64,000 nt of DNA from Bolinopsis microptera (GCF_026151205.1 NC_087076.1:8284902-8348901), one strand, 5' to 3'; shown: positions 1 through 13,070, numbered from the stretch's first letter. Program-made: numbers and translations. Notes: generated by a model from the sequence alone, not told the origin.

Positions 1-62
1 AAGATCTGCAGTGCTAAACAAATAAAAAACGCATTTTACATGCTATCCAGTTCGAATATTCT

Positions 63-65
<3 letters not shown>

Positions 66-120
<55 letters not shown>
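66..120. repeat. (CA)n microsatellite
   Basis: About 27 uninterrupted CA dinucleotides. The valine-cysteine ORF on the minus strand is only this repeat translated. Confidence 0.97.
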
Positions 121-122
<2 letters not shown>

Positions 123-430
123 GCAACTAAAAAAGCAAATGATGGTGAGCAATGGTACGGGTGAGAGTTGAATCTCGGGGTAGTTCTGCGAACAGCTTAT
201 AATAGTAAATATTTTCAACAAGAAATACGTACGCAATTCTTTTGTGGTCGCACATATGTAAATCTTTTGTGGATGCCACTAAAGATCCTATTTATGAACT
301 AAAAGTATAGTAGTCTGGGTATATAATAAGCTATCAATTGGTTCCCCAGAAAGTGACTGAAAAGATAATGGAAAATAAACGATCCACTTAAAATGGAATG
401 GGAGGGTTCAGACGTTACGTCAGCAGCCGA
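121..430. other. AT-rich stretch, nothing recognised
   Basis: I see no coding exon or known repeat between the CA repeat and the minisatellite. Confidence 0.5.
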
Positions 431-3400
431 CAATTTACTCTGTACTGTCCGTGTGAGGAGGTAACACCACCAACAACTTACTCTGTACTGTCCGTGTGAG
501 GAGGTAACACCACCAACAACTTACTCTGTACTGTCCGTGTGAGGAGGTAACACCACCAACAACTTACTCTGTACTGTCCGTGTGGGGAGGTAACACCACC
601 AACAACTTACTCTGTACTGTTCGTGTGGGGAGGTAACTCCATCAACAACTTACTCTGTACTGTCCGTGTGGGGAGGTAACACCACCAACAACTTACTCTG
701 TACTGTCCGTGTGGGGAGGTAACACCACCAACAACTTACTCTGTACTGTTCGTGTGGGGAGGTAACTCCATCAACAACTAACTCTGTACTGTCCGTGTGG
801 GGAGGTAACTCCAACAACAATTTACTCTGTACTGTCCGTGTGAGGAGGTAACACCACCAACAATTTACTCTGTACTGTCCGCGTGAGGAGGTAACACCAC
901 CAACAACTTACTCTGTACTGTCCGTGTGAGGAGGTAACACCACCAACAACTTACTCTGTACTGTCCGTGTGGGGAGGTAACACCACCAACAACTTACTCT
1001 GTACTGTCCGTGTGGGGAGGTAACACCACCAACAACTTACTCTGTACTGTCCGTGTGGGGAGGTAACACCACCAACAACTTACTCTGTACTGTTCGTGTG
1101 GGGAGGTAACTCCATCAACAACTTACTCTGTACTGTCCGTGTGAGGAGGTAACACCACCAACAATTTACTCTGTACTGTCCGTGTGAGGAGGTAACACCA
1201 CCAACAATTTACTCTGTACTGTCCGTGTGAAAGGGTAAGACCACCAACAACTTACTCTGTACTGTCCGTGTGGGGAGGTAACACCACCAACAACTTACTC
1301 TGTACTGTCCGTGTGGGGAGGTAACACCACCAACAACTTACTCTGTACTGTCCGTGTGAGGAGGTAACACCACCAACAACTTACTCTGTACTGTCCGTGT
1401 GGGGAGGTAACACCACCAACAACTTACTCTGTACTGTCCGTGTGAGGAGGTAACATCACCAACAACTTACTCTGTACTGTCCGTGTGGGGAGGTAACACC
1501 ACCAACAACTTACTCTGTACTGTCCGTGTGAGGAGGTAACACCACCAACAACTTACTCTGTACTGTCCGTGTGGGGAGGTAACACCACCAACAACTTACT
1601 CTACTGTCCGTGTGAGGAGGTAACACCACCAACAACTTACTCTGTACTGTTCGTGTGGGGAGGTAACTCCATCAACAACTTACTCTGTACTGTCCGTGTG
1701 GGGAGGTAACTCCAACAACAATTTACTCTGTACTGTCCGTGTGAGGAGGTAACACCACCAACAATTTACTCTGTACTGTCCGCGTGAGGAGGTAACACCA
1801 CCAACAACTTACTCTGTACTGTCCGTGTGAGGAGGTAACACCACCAACAACTTACTCTGTACTGTCCGTGTGGGGAGGTAACACCACCAACAACTTACTC
1901 TGTACTGTCCGTGTGGGGAGGTAACACCACCAACAACTTACTCTGTACTGTCCGTGTGGGGAGGTAACACCACCAACAACTTACTCTGTACTGTTCGTGT
2001 GGGGAGGTAACTCCATCAACAACTTACTCTGTACTGTCCGTGTGGGGAGGTAACTCCAACAACAATTTACTCTGTACTGTCCGTGTGAGGAGGTAACACC
2101 ACCAACACTTTACTCTGTACTGTCCGCGTGAGGAGGTAACACCACCAACAACTTACTCTGTACTGTCCGTGTGAGGAGGTAACACCACCAACAACTTACT
2201 CTGTACTGTCCGTGTGGGGAGGTAACACCACCAACAACTTACTCTGTACTGTCCGTGTGAGGAGGTAACTCCACCAACAACTTACTCTGTACTGTTCGTG
2301 TGGGGAGGTAACTCCATCAACAACTTACTCTGTACTGTCCGTGTGGGGATGTAACACCACCAACAACTTACTCTGTACTGTCCGTGTGGGGAGGTAACAC
2401 CACCAACAACTTACTCTGTACTGTTCGTGTGGGGAGGTAACTCCATCAACAACTTACTCTGTACTGTCCGTGTGGGGAGGTAACTCCAACAACAATTTAC
2501 TCTGTACTGTCCGTGTGAGGAGGTAACACCACCAACAATTTACTCTGTACTGTCCGTGTGAGGAGGTAACACCACCAACAACTTACTCTGTACTGTCCGT
2601 GTGGGGAGGTAACACCACCAACAACTTACTCTGTACTGTCCGTGTGGGGAGGTAACTCCATCAACAACTTACTCTGTACTGTCCGTGTGGGGAGGTAACA
2701 CCACCAACAATTTACTATGTACTGTCCGTGTGAGGAGGTAACATCACCAACAACTTACTCTGTACTGTCCGTGTGGGGAGGTAACACCACCAACAACTTA
2801 CTCTGTACTTCCCGTGTGAGGAGGTAACACCACCAACAACTTACTCTGTACTGTCCGTGTGGGGAGGTAACACCACCAACAACTTACTCTACTGTCCGTG
2901 TGAGGAGGTAACACCACCAACAACTTACTCTGTACTGTCCGTGTGGGGAGGTAACACCACCAACAACTTACTCTGTACTGTCCGTGTGAGGAGGTAACAC
3001 CACCAACAACTTACTCTGTACTGTCCGTGTGAGGAGGTAACACCACCAACAACTTACTCTGTACTGTCCGTGTGAGGAGGTAACACCACCAACAACTTAC
3101 TCTACTGTCCGTGTGAGGAGGTAACACCACCAACAACTTACCTTGTACTGTCCGTGTGGGGAGGTAACACCACCAACAACTTACTCTGTACTGTCCGTGT
3201 GAGGAGGTAACACCACCAACAACTTACTCTGTACTGTCCGTGTGAGGAGGTAACACCACCAACAACTTACTCTGTACTGTCCGTGTGAGGAGGTAACACC
3301 ACCAACAACTTCCTTGTACTGTCCGTGTGGGGAGGTAACACCACCAACAACTTACTCTGTACTGTCCGTGTGGGGAGGTAACACCACCAACAACTTACTC

Positions 3401-3662
3401 TGTACTGTCCGTGTGGGGAGGTAACACCACCAACAACTTACTCTGTACTGTCCGTGTGAGGAGGTAACACCACCAACAACTTACTCTGTACTGTCCGTGT
3501 GAGGAGGTAACACCACCAACAACTTACTCTGTACTGTCCGTGTGGGGAGGTAACACCACCAACAACTTACTCTGTACTGTCCGTGTGGGGAGGTAACACC
3601 ACCAACAACTTACTCTGTACAGTCCGTGTGGGGAGGTAACACCACCAACAACTTATTCTGTA
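431..3662. repeat. 43-bp minisatellite, about 75 copies
   Basis: The unit carries ACTCTGTACTGTCCGTGTG followed by RGGAGGTAACACCACCAACA and repeats every 43 bp. Variants recur in blocks: GAGGAGG versus GGGGAGG, TCC versus TTC before GTGTG, ACACCACC versus ACTCCATC, and a few units lacking TGTA. Runs of variants come back in the same order (for example near 640-1240 and 1640-2540), so there is a higher-order structure, probably from block duplication. No long ORF crosses the array. Confidence 0.97.
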
Positions 3663-4147
3663 CTGGCAACTGGTATTGCTGATCAATTTCACTTTTTCTG
3701 TACTTGATATCGACTGCTTTTTAATATAAGAAGCTCCTGTTCTTAAACCAAAGTTGAAGGGAAAATCGAATTATAAATTAAGGGGTATAAAGAATTGCTC
3801 AAAAAAACCGCGTTATAACGAGGTCTGTGTTTAAACAAGAAAGGACTGTCCTCGACCCATTTTACCCCATTTTCTCAATCTTTGTACATGACTACTGAAC
3901 TACGGACTCGACTACCAGCTGAGATCAAAGTAAAGACAAAATGTAATATTACTGCCTCCTCAACCAATATGTCGATTGTCACCTTAATTAAGAGCTTTTA
4001 AGACTGCATGTACACGATTGTGGTGGAAGTGTGTCATGTTCCAACTGCACACCTTGACAAATGGGTTTCTTGTGATGTTCACAATGCAGTATCTATTAGT
4101 AGTAAGTGCTTGGGTGTTCGTAATATTTGTATTATTTGTCCTGGACC
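3663..4147. other. No gene seen
   Basis: Unique-looking sequence between the minisatellite and a palindromic element. Nothing was recognised on either strand. Confidence 0.4.
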
Positions 4148-5071
4148 TTAAGGGGGGGGGGGGGGGGGGGGGTTTCACCCTGATTTTTTTTGTGAAACTT
4201 GGTTTCGAGATAGCAGTTGACCAACAAACTAGGACCGGTGACCAAAATTTTGAAGGGGTCCCGGACCCCAACCGCCAAACGGTGCCTGCGGGGCAGCCAC
4301 GCCCATATTTGGTCCAATTTAGGCCCAATTTAGCCAAATGCCCTGAACATGCCCAAAATCAAGATTGTAGGTGTTTTACTTGTAGTTAGTAGTCCCCTGA
4401 ACTCGTATATGAAATTTCATCAAGATTGGACGAAAAATGACTGAGTTATGAGCCAAAGCCCAAAAACCATACGACCATATTTGGGCATACGCACCTAATT
4501 TGATCGAATTTGGCCCATAAATTGGGTAAATATCAATATTTTTGAATGAAACCAACTTTATATAAAAGGTAAGCCTAAACTACACATTCTCTATGATTGT
4601 CAGCTCAATATCTACCTAACTGTGGATTCTGTGTTCAAATAATCGCAAAAAATGAACAAAATCGCCCATATCTCAGTTCGCGATATTTTCGAAACTGAAT
4701 TTTGAGTTTTAAAAAAATTTGGCGGCCAAATTCCAAAATTTGCAATACTAAATTTAAAATTTGGCCGCCAAATTTTTTTAAAGGCCTAACTCAAAATTTT
4801 GTCCCAAAACTTAAGGTCATGAGACAATTCTACGTTGATTCTGAAAATTTCATGAAAAAATATTGAAACCCTATTGAGTTCTATTGTTTTGAGCGAAGTC
4901 AGTTACGAACTGAGATATGGGCAATTTTGTTCATTTTTTGCGATTATTTGAACACAGAATCCACAATTAGGTAATATGGGCGTGGCTGCCCCGCGGGCAC
5001 CGTTTGGCGGTTGGGGTCCGGGACCCCCTCAAAAGTTTGGTCCCCCCCCCCGCCCCCCAACCCCCCCTTAA
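4148..5071. mobile_element. TTAA-flanked palindromic element, copy 1
   Basis: Non-autonomous foldback element bounded by TTAA at 4148-4151 and 5068-5071. It starts with 21 G (4152-4172) and ends in an imperfect C-run. The arms share TTTCGAGATAGCAGTTGACC, a GGGGTCCCGGACCCC stretch and GGCGGCCAAATT near the centre at about 4710-4770. The right arm is shortened: sequence jumps from the outer-middle of the arm to the terminal GGGCGTGGCTGCCCC block. No transposase is encoded. TTAA duplication is the hallmark of piggyBac-type integration, so mobilisation by a piggyBac-like enzyme is inferred. The ORFs across it are not genes. Confidence 0.8.
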
Positions 5072-6082
5072 TGGGACTACTGACTGAAATCAGCAGAACG
5101 GTCCTGTTCGACACGTTACATCCACGTGACATCCTCACGTGACGGTCAAGGTGTCTGGTTAAAGATAAAAGTAAGTTAAGTACCCATGACGTACATGAAA
5201 GCCATGCGCTACCTACTTTACGCAATATTCTTTAGATGTTAGAAAAGCGTATAATGGAGTTATGAATGAACTTAGATCTAATCGGGAGGATTTTAAGTTC
5301 CTTCTACTTCTCATAAAATACAATATCATTATAATTATAATGATCAAACTGGTGTCCTTGATCCATTCGATCGCCCTTTTGTGGATAATTTCGACAAGTG
5401 TGTCGAATGCCATGAGGGCACCAAAATATGACATTGCAAGATTAATCTTACAATGGCAAAATAGAAAGCTTTCTTCTGACCCTTATCAATGGAAAAATCA
5501 ATAGTATAGTTGTTTGGATTTTTGCCCATTTTTGGACGAAAATCGTTTTTTATGATTTTAATCAGGGAAACTCAGTCTAATCATATCAGGACAACTTTTC
5601 GTGAATTCTACGGTCGAAAAACGCCTAAGAAGGTGTATCTTGGCCCACATGGGGTTCCTAGCATATCGAGCAGAAAAGGTCCGTAAGGCCTACTTATTCA
5701 TTCCGGCGGGATCGGATATAACAACATCACACAGAAATCACTCCATATAACATAGTTCAACTTTACGTAACCGGTCAAAGGTGATGGCGTCAAAAATCAA
5801 CTGTCAAGTAAGGAAATTTTACGGTTTCAAGCCACGTCTCAGATTTGTTTTTTGCCCTGGCGACTTTGACGGTTGAAGTGGACGCTTTATTTTCAAGTAG
5901 ATCCTCAATGCAATCCGAACCTTGAATGAAATGCTAAGGAGTCAACTTCATTTGGGCAAATAGAATATGTGGGGTTGATACAGTGGCGTAAAATGTTGCC
6001 TGTAATAGGCCATTTTTGGACGAAAATCGTTTTTTGTGATTTTAATTATCATATTATTCAGGACCCGTTGATATCGCCAATC
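5072..6082. other. No gene; short direct repeat
   Basis: About 1 kb without recognisable exons. A motif of roughly 40 bp containing TTTTTGGACGAAAATCG occurs at about 5525-5565 and again at about 6010-6050, so it may bound a small mobile segment. The stretch near 5625-5690 resembles, in inverse orientation, the sequence near 37080-37150. Confidence 0.45.
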
Positions 6083-6597
6083 AGGGTTCACCCTGTTTTT
6101 TTGTGAAATTTGGTTTCGAGATAGCAGTTGACCAACAAACTAGGCCCAGTGACCAAACGTTTGAGGGGGTCTCGGACCCCAACCGCCAAACGGTGCCCGC
6201 GGGGCAGCCACGCCCATATTTGGTCCAAATTAGGTACAATTTAGCCAGATGCCCTGAACATGCCCAAAACTCAGATTTTAGGTGCTTTACTTGTATTTAG
6301 TGGTCCCCTGAACTAGTATATAAATTTTATTTAAGATTGGACAAAAAAAGACTGAGTTATGAGCTAAAAACTATATACCCATATTTGGGCATACGCACTA
6401 AATTTGATAAATTTTCGCCCATAAATTGGTCAAATATCAATATTTTTGAATAAAATCAACTTTATATGAAAGGTCAACCTAAACTACACATTCTCTATGG
6501 TTATCAGCTCAATGTCGACCTAACCTTAAGTTTTGTATTGGAATTTTGAGTTAGGCCTTTAAAACATTTGGCGGCCAAATTCTGAAAAATGCCCGGC
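6083..6597. mobile_element. TTAA-family palindrome, left arm (copy 2)
   Basis: Same family as the element at 4148-5071, beginning at the GTTCACCCTG step without the G-run or TTAA. It runs inward to GGCGGCCAAATTCTGAAAAA. Its reverse complement resumes at 8464, so this and 8464-9130 are the two arms of one element with 1.87 kb between them. Confidence 0.75.
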
Positions 6598-8463
6598 AAA
6601 ACAGGTTTTGTGTGTGTTCCTGGGACATTATCATATCTTCTTGTTGATGACCCATAATATGATTATCACAATGCTGGCAAGCATGACCGTGCCTTTTATA
6701 TTCACAATACTATTTACCCCCTTTACTTTTATACCCTCTTTACTAATATACCCCCTTCACTATAGGGCCTGTCGTGATATCATGGATCGCTTAGGTTCCA
6801 CCAGGATCTGGTAGTCCTCATAATTCTGCGGCCTCTATGTGTCGTCATCTCGCACAACTCCGAAAAACCGTTGTGAGTTTGGCATGTGAAAATTTACAGC
6901 CCTCCAGACATCGATTGGGTTAACGAGTTGTCGTACGTCACCTCAAGATCCGGTGACAGGGGGCTGAACAGGCCAGAACCCAATTGATTGGGTCTGAGGT
7001 CACGTGATTATGAGCCTGAGGTCACGTGACTATGACGTCACCAGAGCTCGTTCTCCGTTTCCCGCTCTTTGGACCAGGTGAGCTTGCATGCTTGTGAAAG
7101 TGGGTGTAAGTACAGCTGTACTGTAGTTACATCCAATTACCCCTAATAGAATGAAGATTTATTTTCTGACAGAAAGCTAGAAATTTACCAAAATATCGAC
7201 TTTGTTCAAAATTTATTTTGATGATCACTCCTAACCTAAAATTGCACGAGAAATCGATTAAACTTGGTTTCAGAACTCAACATTGCTTTCTTATGCCTTA
7301 AAATCCATTTTTATCGATACAATAAACATTTTGATCCTGTGGATTAATTAGTAACAGGTAACAAATGCACAACGGTTATCATACTTTGTCATTGAATGTA
7401 TTGAGGATAGCTTTACAAATAAGAGGACCAGTAAATAAAATTGTCACAAGTGTTTCTCTCATTCACTTTCGATAAGACACAATGAAAATTCTTACTTAAC
7501 CATAAGATTCGGAATTTTTCAACATTTGAAGAATATCGGCATTTTATAAAATGTAAGTTCAATTTTTACAAAAAATCAACGAATCGTATGGTCGACAGGT
7601 TCAAGTCTACTAGCAGGAACCCGTCTAACCCATTTTGACAGGTCACGGGACCACCACGAATTGAATTATAAAGATCTATCCAAATTCCACGAAGACTACG
7701 GACCAAGTTTAAATACTTCATTATAGTTGGATTCGGGAAGCAGTTCAATTGTGCTTTGCACGGAACAACTTATATCACGAGACCGCCATTTCTGTTGAAC
7801 CGAGAGATTGCAAATCAAACTAGTTTCAATTTCAGATCACCTTTTATGTGTTCATTTGTGGTGGACTGGTCAGTATACAAACGTGGCACGTGCGGGCATA
7901 TTTCTCAGTTTGAGTTACGAATTGCTTCATGCCTGAGTTAAGTAATTCTTTGTGGTCGACTTGATTTCGATTAAAACTTCATTAAATGAAATCGCTTTAG
8001 GGACATGTGTCAAAACTTCATTACTACCAACGCGCACCAATTAGACACCACCCTTGCAGTTGCTCTATGTAGTCGAGTTTTTCTCAGTCAGATTTGGTTG
8101 ACTGTTATTTCTTTTTGAGGTCTCGACAAACAGCTGATCATACGGTAGGCGTATGCGCGCTATATCTACGCCTTTGGCAAGATCATAGGACATAGAAGTT
8201 CAAGGAAATTTAACAACCATAACTTTAAACTTACTTGCTGGACAACAAACGCAGCCACGTCGTAATTCTCCCAATAACTGCTGTGTAGAAGAGCTGGCAG
8301 GATGAGAGAAGGAAAAGAGCGCAGAGCTTCAGGATTGCTTTACAAATAAGAGGACCAGTAAATAAAATTGTCACAAGTGTTTCTCTCATTCACTTTCGAT
8401 AAGACACAATGAAAATTCTTACTTAACCATAAGATTCGGAATTTTTCAACCGTTGAAGAATAT
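6598..8463. other. Sequence between the two palindrome arms
   Basis: 1.87 kb in the loop position of palindrome copy 2. No transposase motif was found. It holds a pyrimidine-rich piece with repeated ATTTACCCCCTTTACT-type motifs (about 6650-6765), also found at 17615-17770, and a direct repeat of about 130 bp at 7408-7538 and 8337-8466. It could be a decayed internal region of the parent element or a nested insertion. Confidence 0.4.
7408..7538. repeat. 130-bp direct repeat, first copy
   Basis: Nearly identical to 8337-8466 (both contain CTTTACAAATAAGAGGACCA). The second copy runs directly into the right palindrome arm. A tandem or segmental duplication explains it best; no LTR-type ends are apparent. 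Confidence 0.8.
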
Positions 8464-8466
8464 CGG
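8337..8466. repeat. 130-bp direct repeat, second copy
   Basis: Second copy of the repeat at 7408-7538, differing by a few bases. It abuts the inner end of the right palindrome arm. Confidence 0.8.
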
Positions 8467-9130
8467 GCATTTTTCAGAATTTGGCCGCCAAATTTTGTTA
8501 AAGGCCTCACTTAAAATTCTAATACAAAACTTAAGGTCATGAGGCGATTCTACGTCGATTCTGAAAATTTCATGAAAAAATATTGAAACCCTATTGAGTT
8601 CTATTGTTTTGAGCGAAGTCAGTTTTGCAAATATCGCGAACTGATATATGGGCGATTTTGTTCATTTTTTGCAACTATTTGAACACAGAATCCACAGTTA
8701 GGTAGATATTGAGCTGATAATCATAGAGAATGTGTAGTATAGGCTTACCTTCCATATAAAGTTGGTTTCATTCAAAAATATTGATATTTGACCAATTTAT
8801 GGGCCAAAATCGATCAAATTTGGTGCGTATGCCCAAATATGGTCATATGGTTTTTGGCTCATAACTCAGTCATTTTTTGTCCAATCTTGATGAAAATTCA
8901 TATACGAGTTCAGGGGACCACTAGCTACAAAAAGAGCACCTAAAATTTGGGTTTTGGGCATGTTCAGGGTATTTGGCTAAATTGGGCCTGATTTGGACCA
9001 AATATGGGCGTGGCTGCCCCGCGGGCACCGTTTGGCGGTCGGGGTCCGGGACCCCCTCAAAAGTTCGGTCACCGGTCCTAGTTTGTTGCTATCTCGAAAC
9101 TAAGTTTCACAAAAAAATCAGGGTGAACCT
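8464..9130. mobile_element. TTAA-family palindrome, right arm (copy 2)
   Basis: Reverse complement of 6083-6597 from the centre (CATTTTTCAGAATTTGGCCG) out to ATCAGGGTGAACC. The outer end lacks the C-run and TTAA and is followed at once by a small MITE at 9131. Confidence 0.75.
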
Positions 9131-9231
9131 TGTATCACGTTGCGACCCCCACGGTCGTTTCACTATGGTCCTGACGATACAGGGGGAGCCGCGCACTTCG
9201 TGCGCGGCGGGTCATACAACGTATGACAAGA
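9131..9231. mobile_element. Small MITE, TTGTATCACG family
   Basis: About 100 bp, with ends TTGTATCACGTTG and its imperfect inverse CAACGTATGACAA, and an internal GCCGCGCAC/GTGCGCGGC hairpin. A relative lies at 13071-13192 and a partial one at 36967-37075. It is non-coding; superfamily unknown. Confidence 0.65.
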
Positions 9232-9472
9232 GGTTTTTAAGAAATTTGCGCAAAATACACGCCGCGCCAGCATGTTATACGAAATTCGGTAAAAACCCAA
9301 AATCGCCATATTCAGGTGCCTTAAAAACCATGTTAAATTGAGTTAGAGATCTGAAACTTTGCAGGGCGTCTAGACGTTGACCAAATCGACTGTAAAATTT
9401 TTTTCAAGTTTCAGGAGTATCGGGAAGTGGGTTTTCTGGAACCCCTGTTTTACAACAGATTGTCGTGATACA
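9232..9472. repeat. 240-bp dispersed repeat, copy 1
   Basis: Begins GAGGTTTTTAAGAAATTTGC and ends near TTGTCGTGATACAT. A close second copy lies at 17873-18112. The GTGATAC end echoes the inverse of the neighbouring MITE start, so the two could be parts of one larger TIR element. Confidence 0.7.
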
Positions 9473-11012
9473 TATTCAGGGATAGACGCTTTGCCAGTCA
9501 AATGTAGTCAATTGTATCCTGAATTTAAGTGTCCGTAGATTCAAAAGTATAAAAGATACAGCCATTTCCAACCACAGGTCTTAAAGATAATTGTTTACAC
9601 AGTAGTTTACATCATATGCAAAAAATATTTGACGTCATTATTACCCTTTGATGGCGTCAGTAATTTAAGCGTTTTTAAAACTTGATTTTTGACAAAGTAA
9701 CAACTTTTCAAGTCAATTTTACAGCACAAAGAAGTTATTTAATTCAAAATTTGAAGCAATATAAAAGTTAGATAATTGTTTAAACATTCTAAAAATCTAC
9801 CGGAAAATTTGCCTAGCTTGCTCCTTCATAAAGATATTTGTCATTGAAGTTAGTGCTTTTTTGAAGAATTATTTTATAAAACCGTCAATTTTGTGATTTA
9901 GTATTCTCTAGTGTTGGGCCATGCCTTGGGTTGTGGAGCTCAATTCTGCTTCCTATATAGGTATATATTGTGCATTAGACTAGTTAGAAGGTTGAAAATC
10001 GAAAATTTGCACACGTGGGGACACGCCCAAATTGATAGAAAATTGCTAAAATCACTGAAAATTGTTGTTTTCACCATTTTCTGTCAACTTTGGAGTGCCG
10101 TTGTAATAACAGTTCTTCTTTAAACACTTTGAAACTTCGCATGCCTATTAAACTATACATAAATTACGAATATGCAAAAATTTACGGTGATTCAATCTTG
10201 GATGCGCACGCAACGTCCGCTCAAAGTTTACACATGCGAAAGGTGAGAATTTTGCTCATTCGTGATTTCCAACAAATTCTGCTTTGCCACGACAGTTTAA
10301 TGTCATTATATATGAATTTAATGCCAACTTGAATGAGTATAAAGTGGCATATTCAGTCACTAATCGACCGATATGCTTACCTAAACACAAGGAAATGTTT
10401 TTAAAGGAAAAATTTCGAAATCGTTGAAACTTCATCCTTATTAATGGAGATATCAGTTTATATTTCGACTTTATAAAGTACCCTGACATTATAATCAAAA
10501 AGAGATGATATTTTACCAAAACCCATAATCATGGGTAGAGTGGACCGCTGCCAATGTCTCTCTTTCTCAAACAAAAGGAAATGATATTAGTTTGATTGAT
10601 CATCTGCAAATGCAAAATGATACCGAGAATAAAATCGGTCGCTCGCTTTTCCCATTCATTTACAATTGTAATAGATTTAGAAGAACTACCCGAAGACAGC
10701 TGTACTCGGCAATAAAGATTCAATAAACTTCAGCTAATTCACTAACTACCACCCTTATCCCGATTAATAATAGGTATCGACCCGAACGCAACCCAGAGAT
10801 ATTTTTACAGCATGTGATTGATGTAATTAATCGAAAATTATTTCAATTCGTATGAAGCCGTGAATGAATGGGAAAAGCGAGCGACCGATTTCATTCTCGA
10901 TATCATTTTGCATTTGCAGAAGGTCAATCAAACTAATATCATTTCCTTTTGTTTGGGAAGGAGAGACATTGGCAGCGGTACACTCTACCCATGATTATGG
11001 GTTTTGGTCAAA
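9473..11012. repeat. 1.5-kb dispersed repeat with terminal hairpin, copy 1
   Basis: Starts at ATATTCAGGGATAGACGCTT and matches 21828-23385 throughout with moderate divergence. Its last 500 bp (about 10512-11012) is an inverted repeat with outer ends ACCCATAATCATGGGTAGAG and the complement, and inner arms carrying GGGAAAAGCGAGCGACCGAT. ORFs of 60-90 codons inside are not conserved between the copies as coding units. The superfamily is not recognised. Confidence 0.75.
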
Positions 11013-11022
11013 TAACGTACCA

Positions 11023-11153
11023 ACATTTGGCGGTTGGGGTCCGAGACCCCCTCTAAAGTTTGGTCACCGGGCTTAGTTTGTTGGTCAACTGCTATCTCGA
11101 AACCAAGTTTCACAACAAAATCAGGGTAAACCCCCCCCCCCCCTCCTCCTTAA
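11023..11153. mobile_element. TTAA-family palindrome, right-end fragment (copy 3)
   Basis: Only the outer 130 bp of a right arm: ATTTGGCGGTTGGGGTCC to a C-rich run, followed by TTAA at 11150-11153. It supports C-run plus TTAA as the true element boundary. Confidence 0.7.
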
Positions 11154-11675
11154 TTAGACGAATAAGTGTAAGCCGTGATCAATTGAGATGAATTTAGGGT
11201 TATATTGTGTAATATACGGCGGTCGTGGGGTCCAGTATGTGACGGTAGTATTTTGGGGTTAGTACGAGGTACGGTAGTAAGAGGTTTAACATATGTTTGG
11301 GTCAGTACGAGGTTGATCTATGGAGTGTTTAGAAATAACTAAGGTTACAATGTTGTGGCTATCGACAGGATAGTTTGAGATTCCAGGGAAATGGAAGATT
11401 GTTTAGACTATCAGGGGCGGGAGGAAAATTCAAAATAGGGTTAGCTTTTTGGGATAGGAGAGTGACAGTTTTACCCGATCGAGAGGTGGGTCATTTTGAT
11501 ACCGGGCAGGTTCGGGAGCTAGAACTTGTTAAGGTTAGGTCGTTCAGTTAGGTAGCTGGTTATAGTGCAGTGGTTAGTATAATAGTGGCGGTCGTATAAT
11601 AGTAGAGCATTACGTAGTTACTGTTATCAGGAATCAGGATAGAGGCATTTGTAGTCAGGCTTTAGCGTAGAGAAG
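11154..11675. other. No gene seen
   Basis: Purine-rich, G/A-biased plus strand with scattered GGTTAG-like words; no exon recognised. Confidence 0.4.
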
Positions 11676-12035
11676 GTCAGCGATGGTTGATTCAGGGCAT
11701 CTAGATTAGAGTAAGAGGAAGAATCAACAGTGGTTGATTCTTGGCATCTAGATTAGAGTAAGAGGAAGAATCAACAGTGGTTGATTCTTGGCATCTAGAT
11801 TAAGGTAGGAGGAAGAATCAACAATGGTTGATTCAGGGCATCTAGATTAAGGTAAAAGGAAGAATCAACAATGGTTGATTCAGGGCATCTAGATTAGAGT
11901 AAGAGGAAGAACCAACAGTGGTTGATTATGGGCGTCTAGATTAAGGTAAGCGGAAGAGTCAGCAATGGTTGGTTCAGCTCATCTAGATTAGGGTAAGAGG
12001 AATCAACAGTGGTTGGTTCAGGGCATCTAGATTAG
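11676..12035. repeat. Tandem repeat, unit about 47 bp
   Basis: Seven to eight diverged units carrying GGCATCTAGATTA, GTAAGAGGAAGAATCAACA and GTGGTTGATTC. Confidence 0.9.
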
Positions 12036-13070
12036 GTTAAGGATAGGGTAAAGTACGGTCAAGGCGAGTTGACCGTGCTATCTGTATTTTATATTACAGC
12101 GCTAGATCGTTGGGCGTTTATGGGCGATACGAGTCTGATTAATTAGGATTTGAAGTATAAGAGGTTGTCGGATTATTCATTGTGCTGTTTTATAGTTTAA
12201 TATCTTGTAAGCTTCGTTACCACGCTCGTTTCCATTGTCCAAACCCTTAATTAAATGCAAATAAACTTCGAACCGAGAAGCAGTGTCCACTGCTTACATA
12301 AGTCACAAGACATTTTTGACCAATGCGCGTCGTAGTATTTATAGGTCATGTGATACACGTCATCAGAACTCGTGACATACTAAACCATGAGCGTCAAGAA
12401 TGCAAGTCAAAGACACGAAGCTAACCATAGGCATAACTTTAACCAAAATTTAACCAAAACTCCTTACTTTACACAATCAAATTTTCGTTTACCAGCATAA
12501 TTAAAACAGTAGTTTGCTACAGTAAACAAATACTCGATCTTGCTAAAGTGTGTGGAATAGAATGAACAAATATCGTGGAGTTGAGTGGGACCCCTAATAG
12601 TACCTTTAAGTTGGCTTACCGTTAAGGTGTCATGTCACATAATCACCCGATCAATTTTGTTAACGAGATACACAACTGCACAACATCCTTGATAACTTCG
12701 TCATTTCATATCCGTTTTACCTCATTTTTTTCAGATCAGATGCAGCAATTATCTACAGACATCTGAAAAAATTGGGCGTCTAGCATGTTCGAAAAAAACA
12801 ATATATATAGGTAATTTAATATTATATGGGCGGGGTCTGAAATATTCGAATTTTTGAATTTTGGCGAAGGAACCATCGAATGAGTAGTTACAGCATATGA
12901 TCTGCAAAGTTATACAGGTCTCCAACACAGCGGTGGTATAAGGCCCAACGTATGTAACGTTACTTTTGGTCCACCCTGCATATCGATCAAAGTCACTTTC
13001 AGTTTCATACCCTCATGGCAGCTTTTAACAAAATTGTTTAAAATTTGGGCAAGCGATTACAGAATTAGTT
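12036..13070. other. No gene seen
   Basis: No recognisable exon. Near 12985-13065 a piece resembling CATACCCTCAGGGC-type sequence in the arms of the following element suggests an older related insertion. Confidence 0.4.

Noticed and set aside
431-3662. CRISPR-like regular array
   Set aside because: The whole 43-bp unit repeats head to tail with no unique spacers, in an animal genome; it is a minisatellite.
3984-4389. Overlapping ORFs on both strands (also at 6103, 8973, 45983, 47039)
   Set aside because: The same peptide (such as DPNRQTVPAGQPRPY) recurs because these are copies of one palindromic element; no domain and mirror frames on both strands.
7408-8466. LTR pair flanking an internal region
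   Set aside because: The 130-bp direct repeats lack LTR-type ends and primer or polypurine sites, and no retroviral-type coding sequence lies between; a duplication is simpler.
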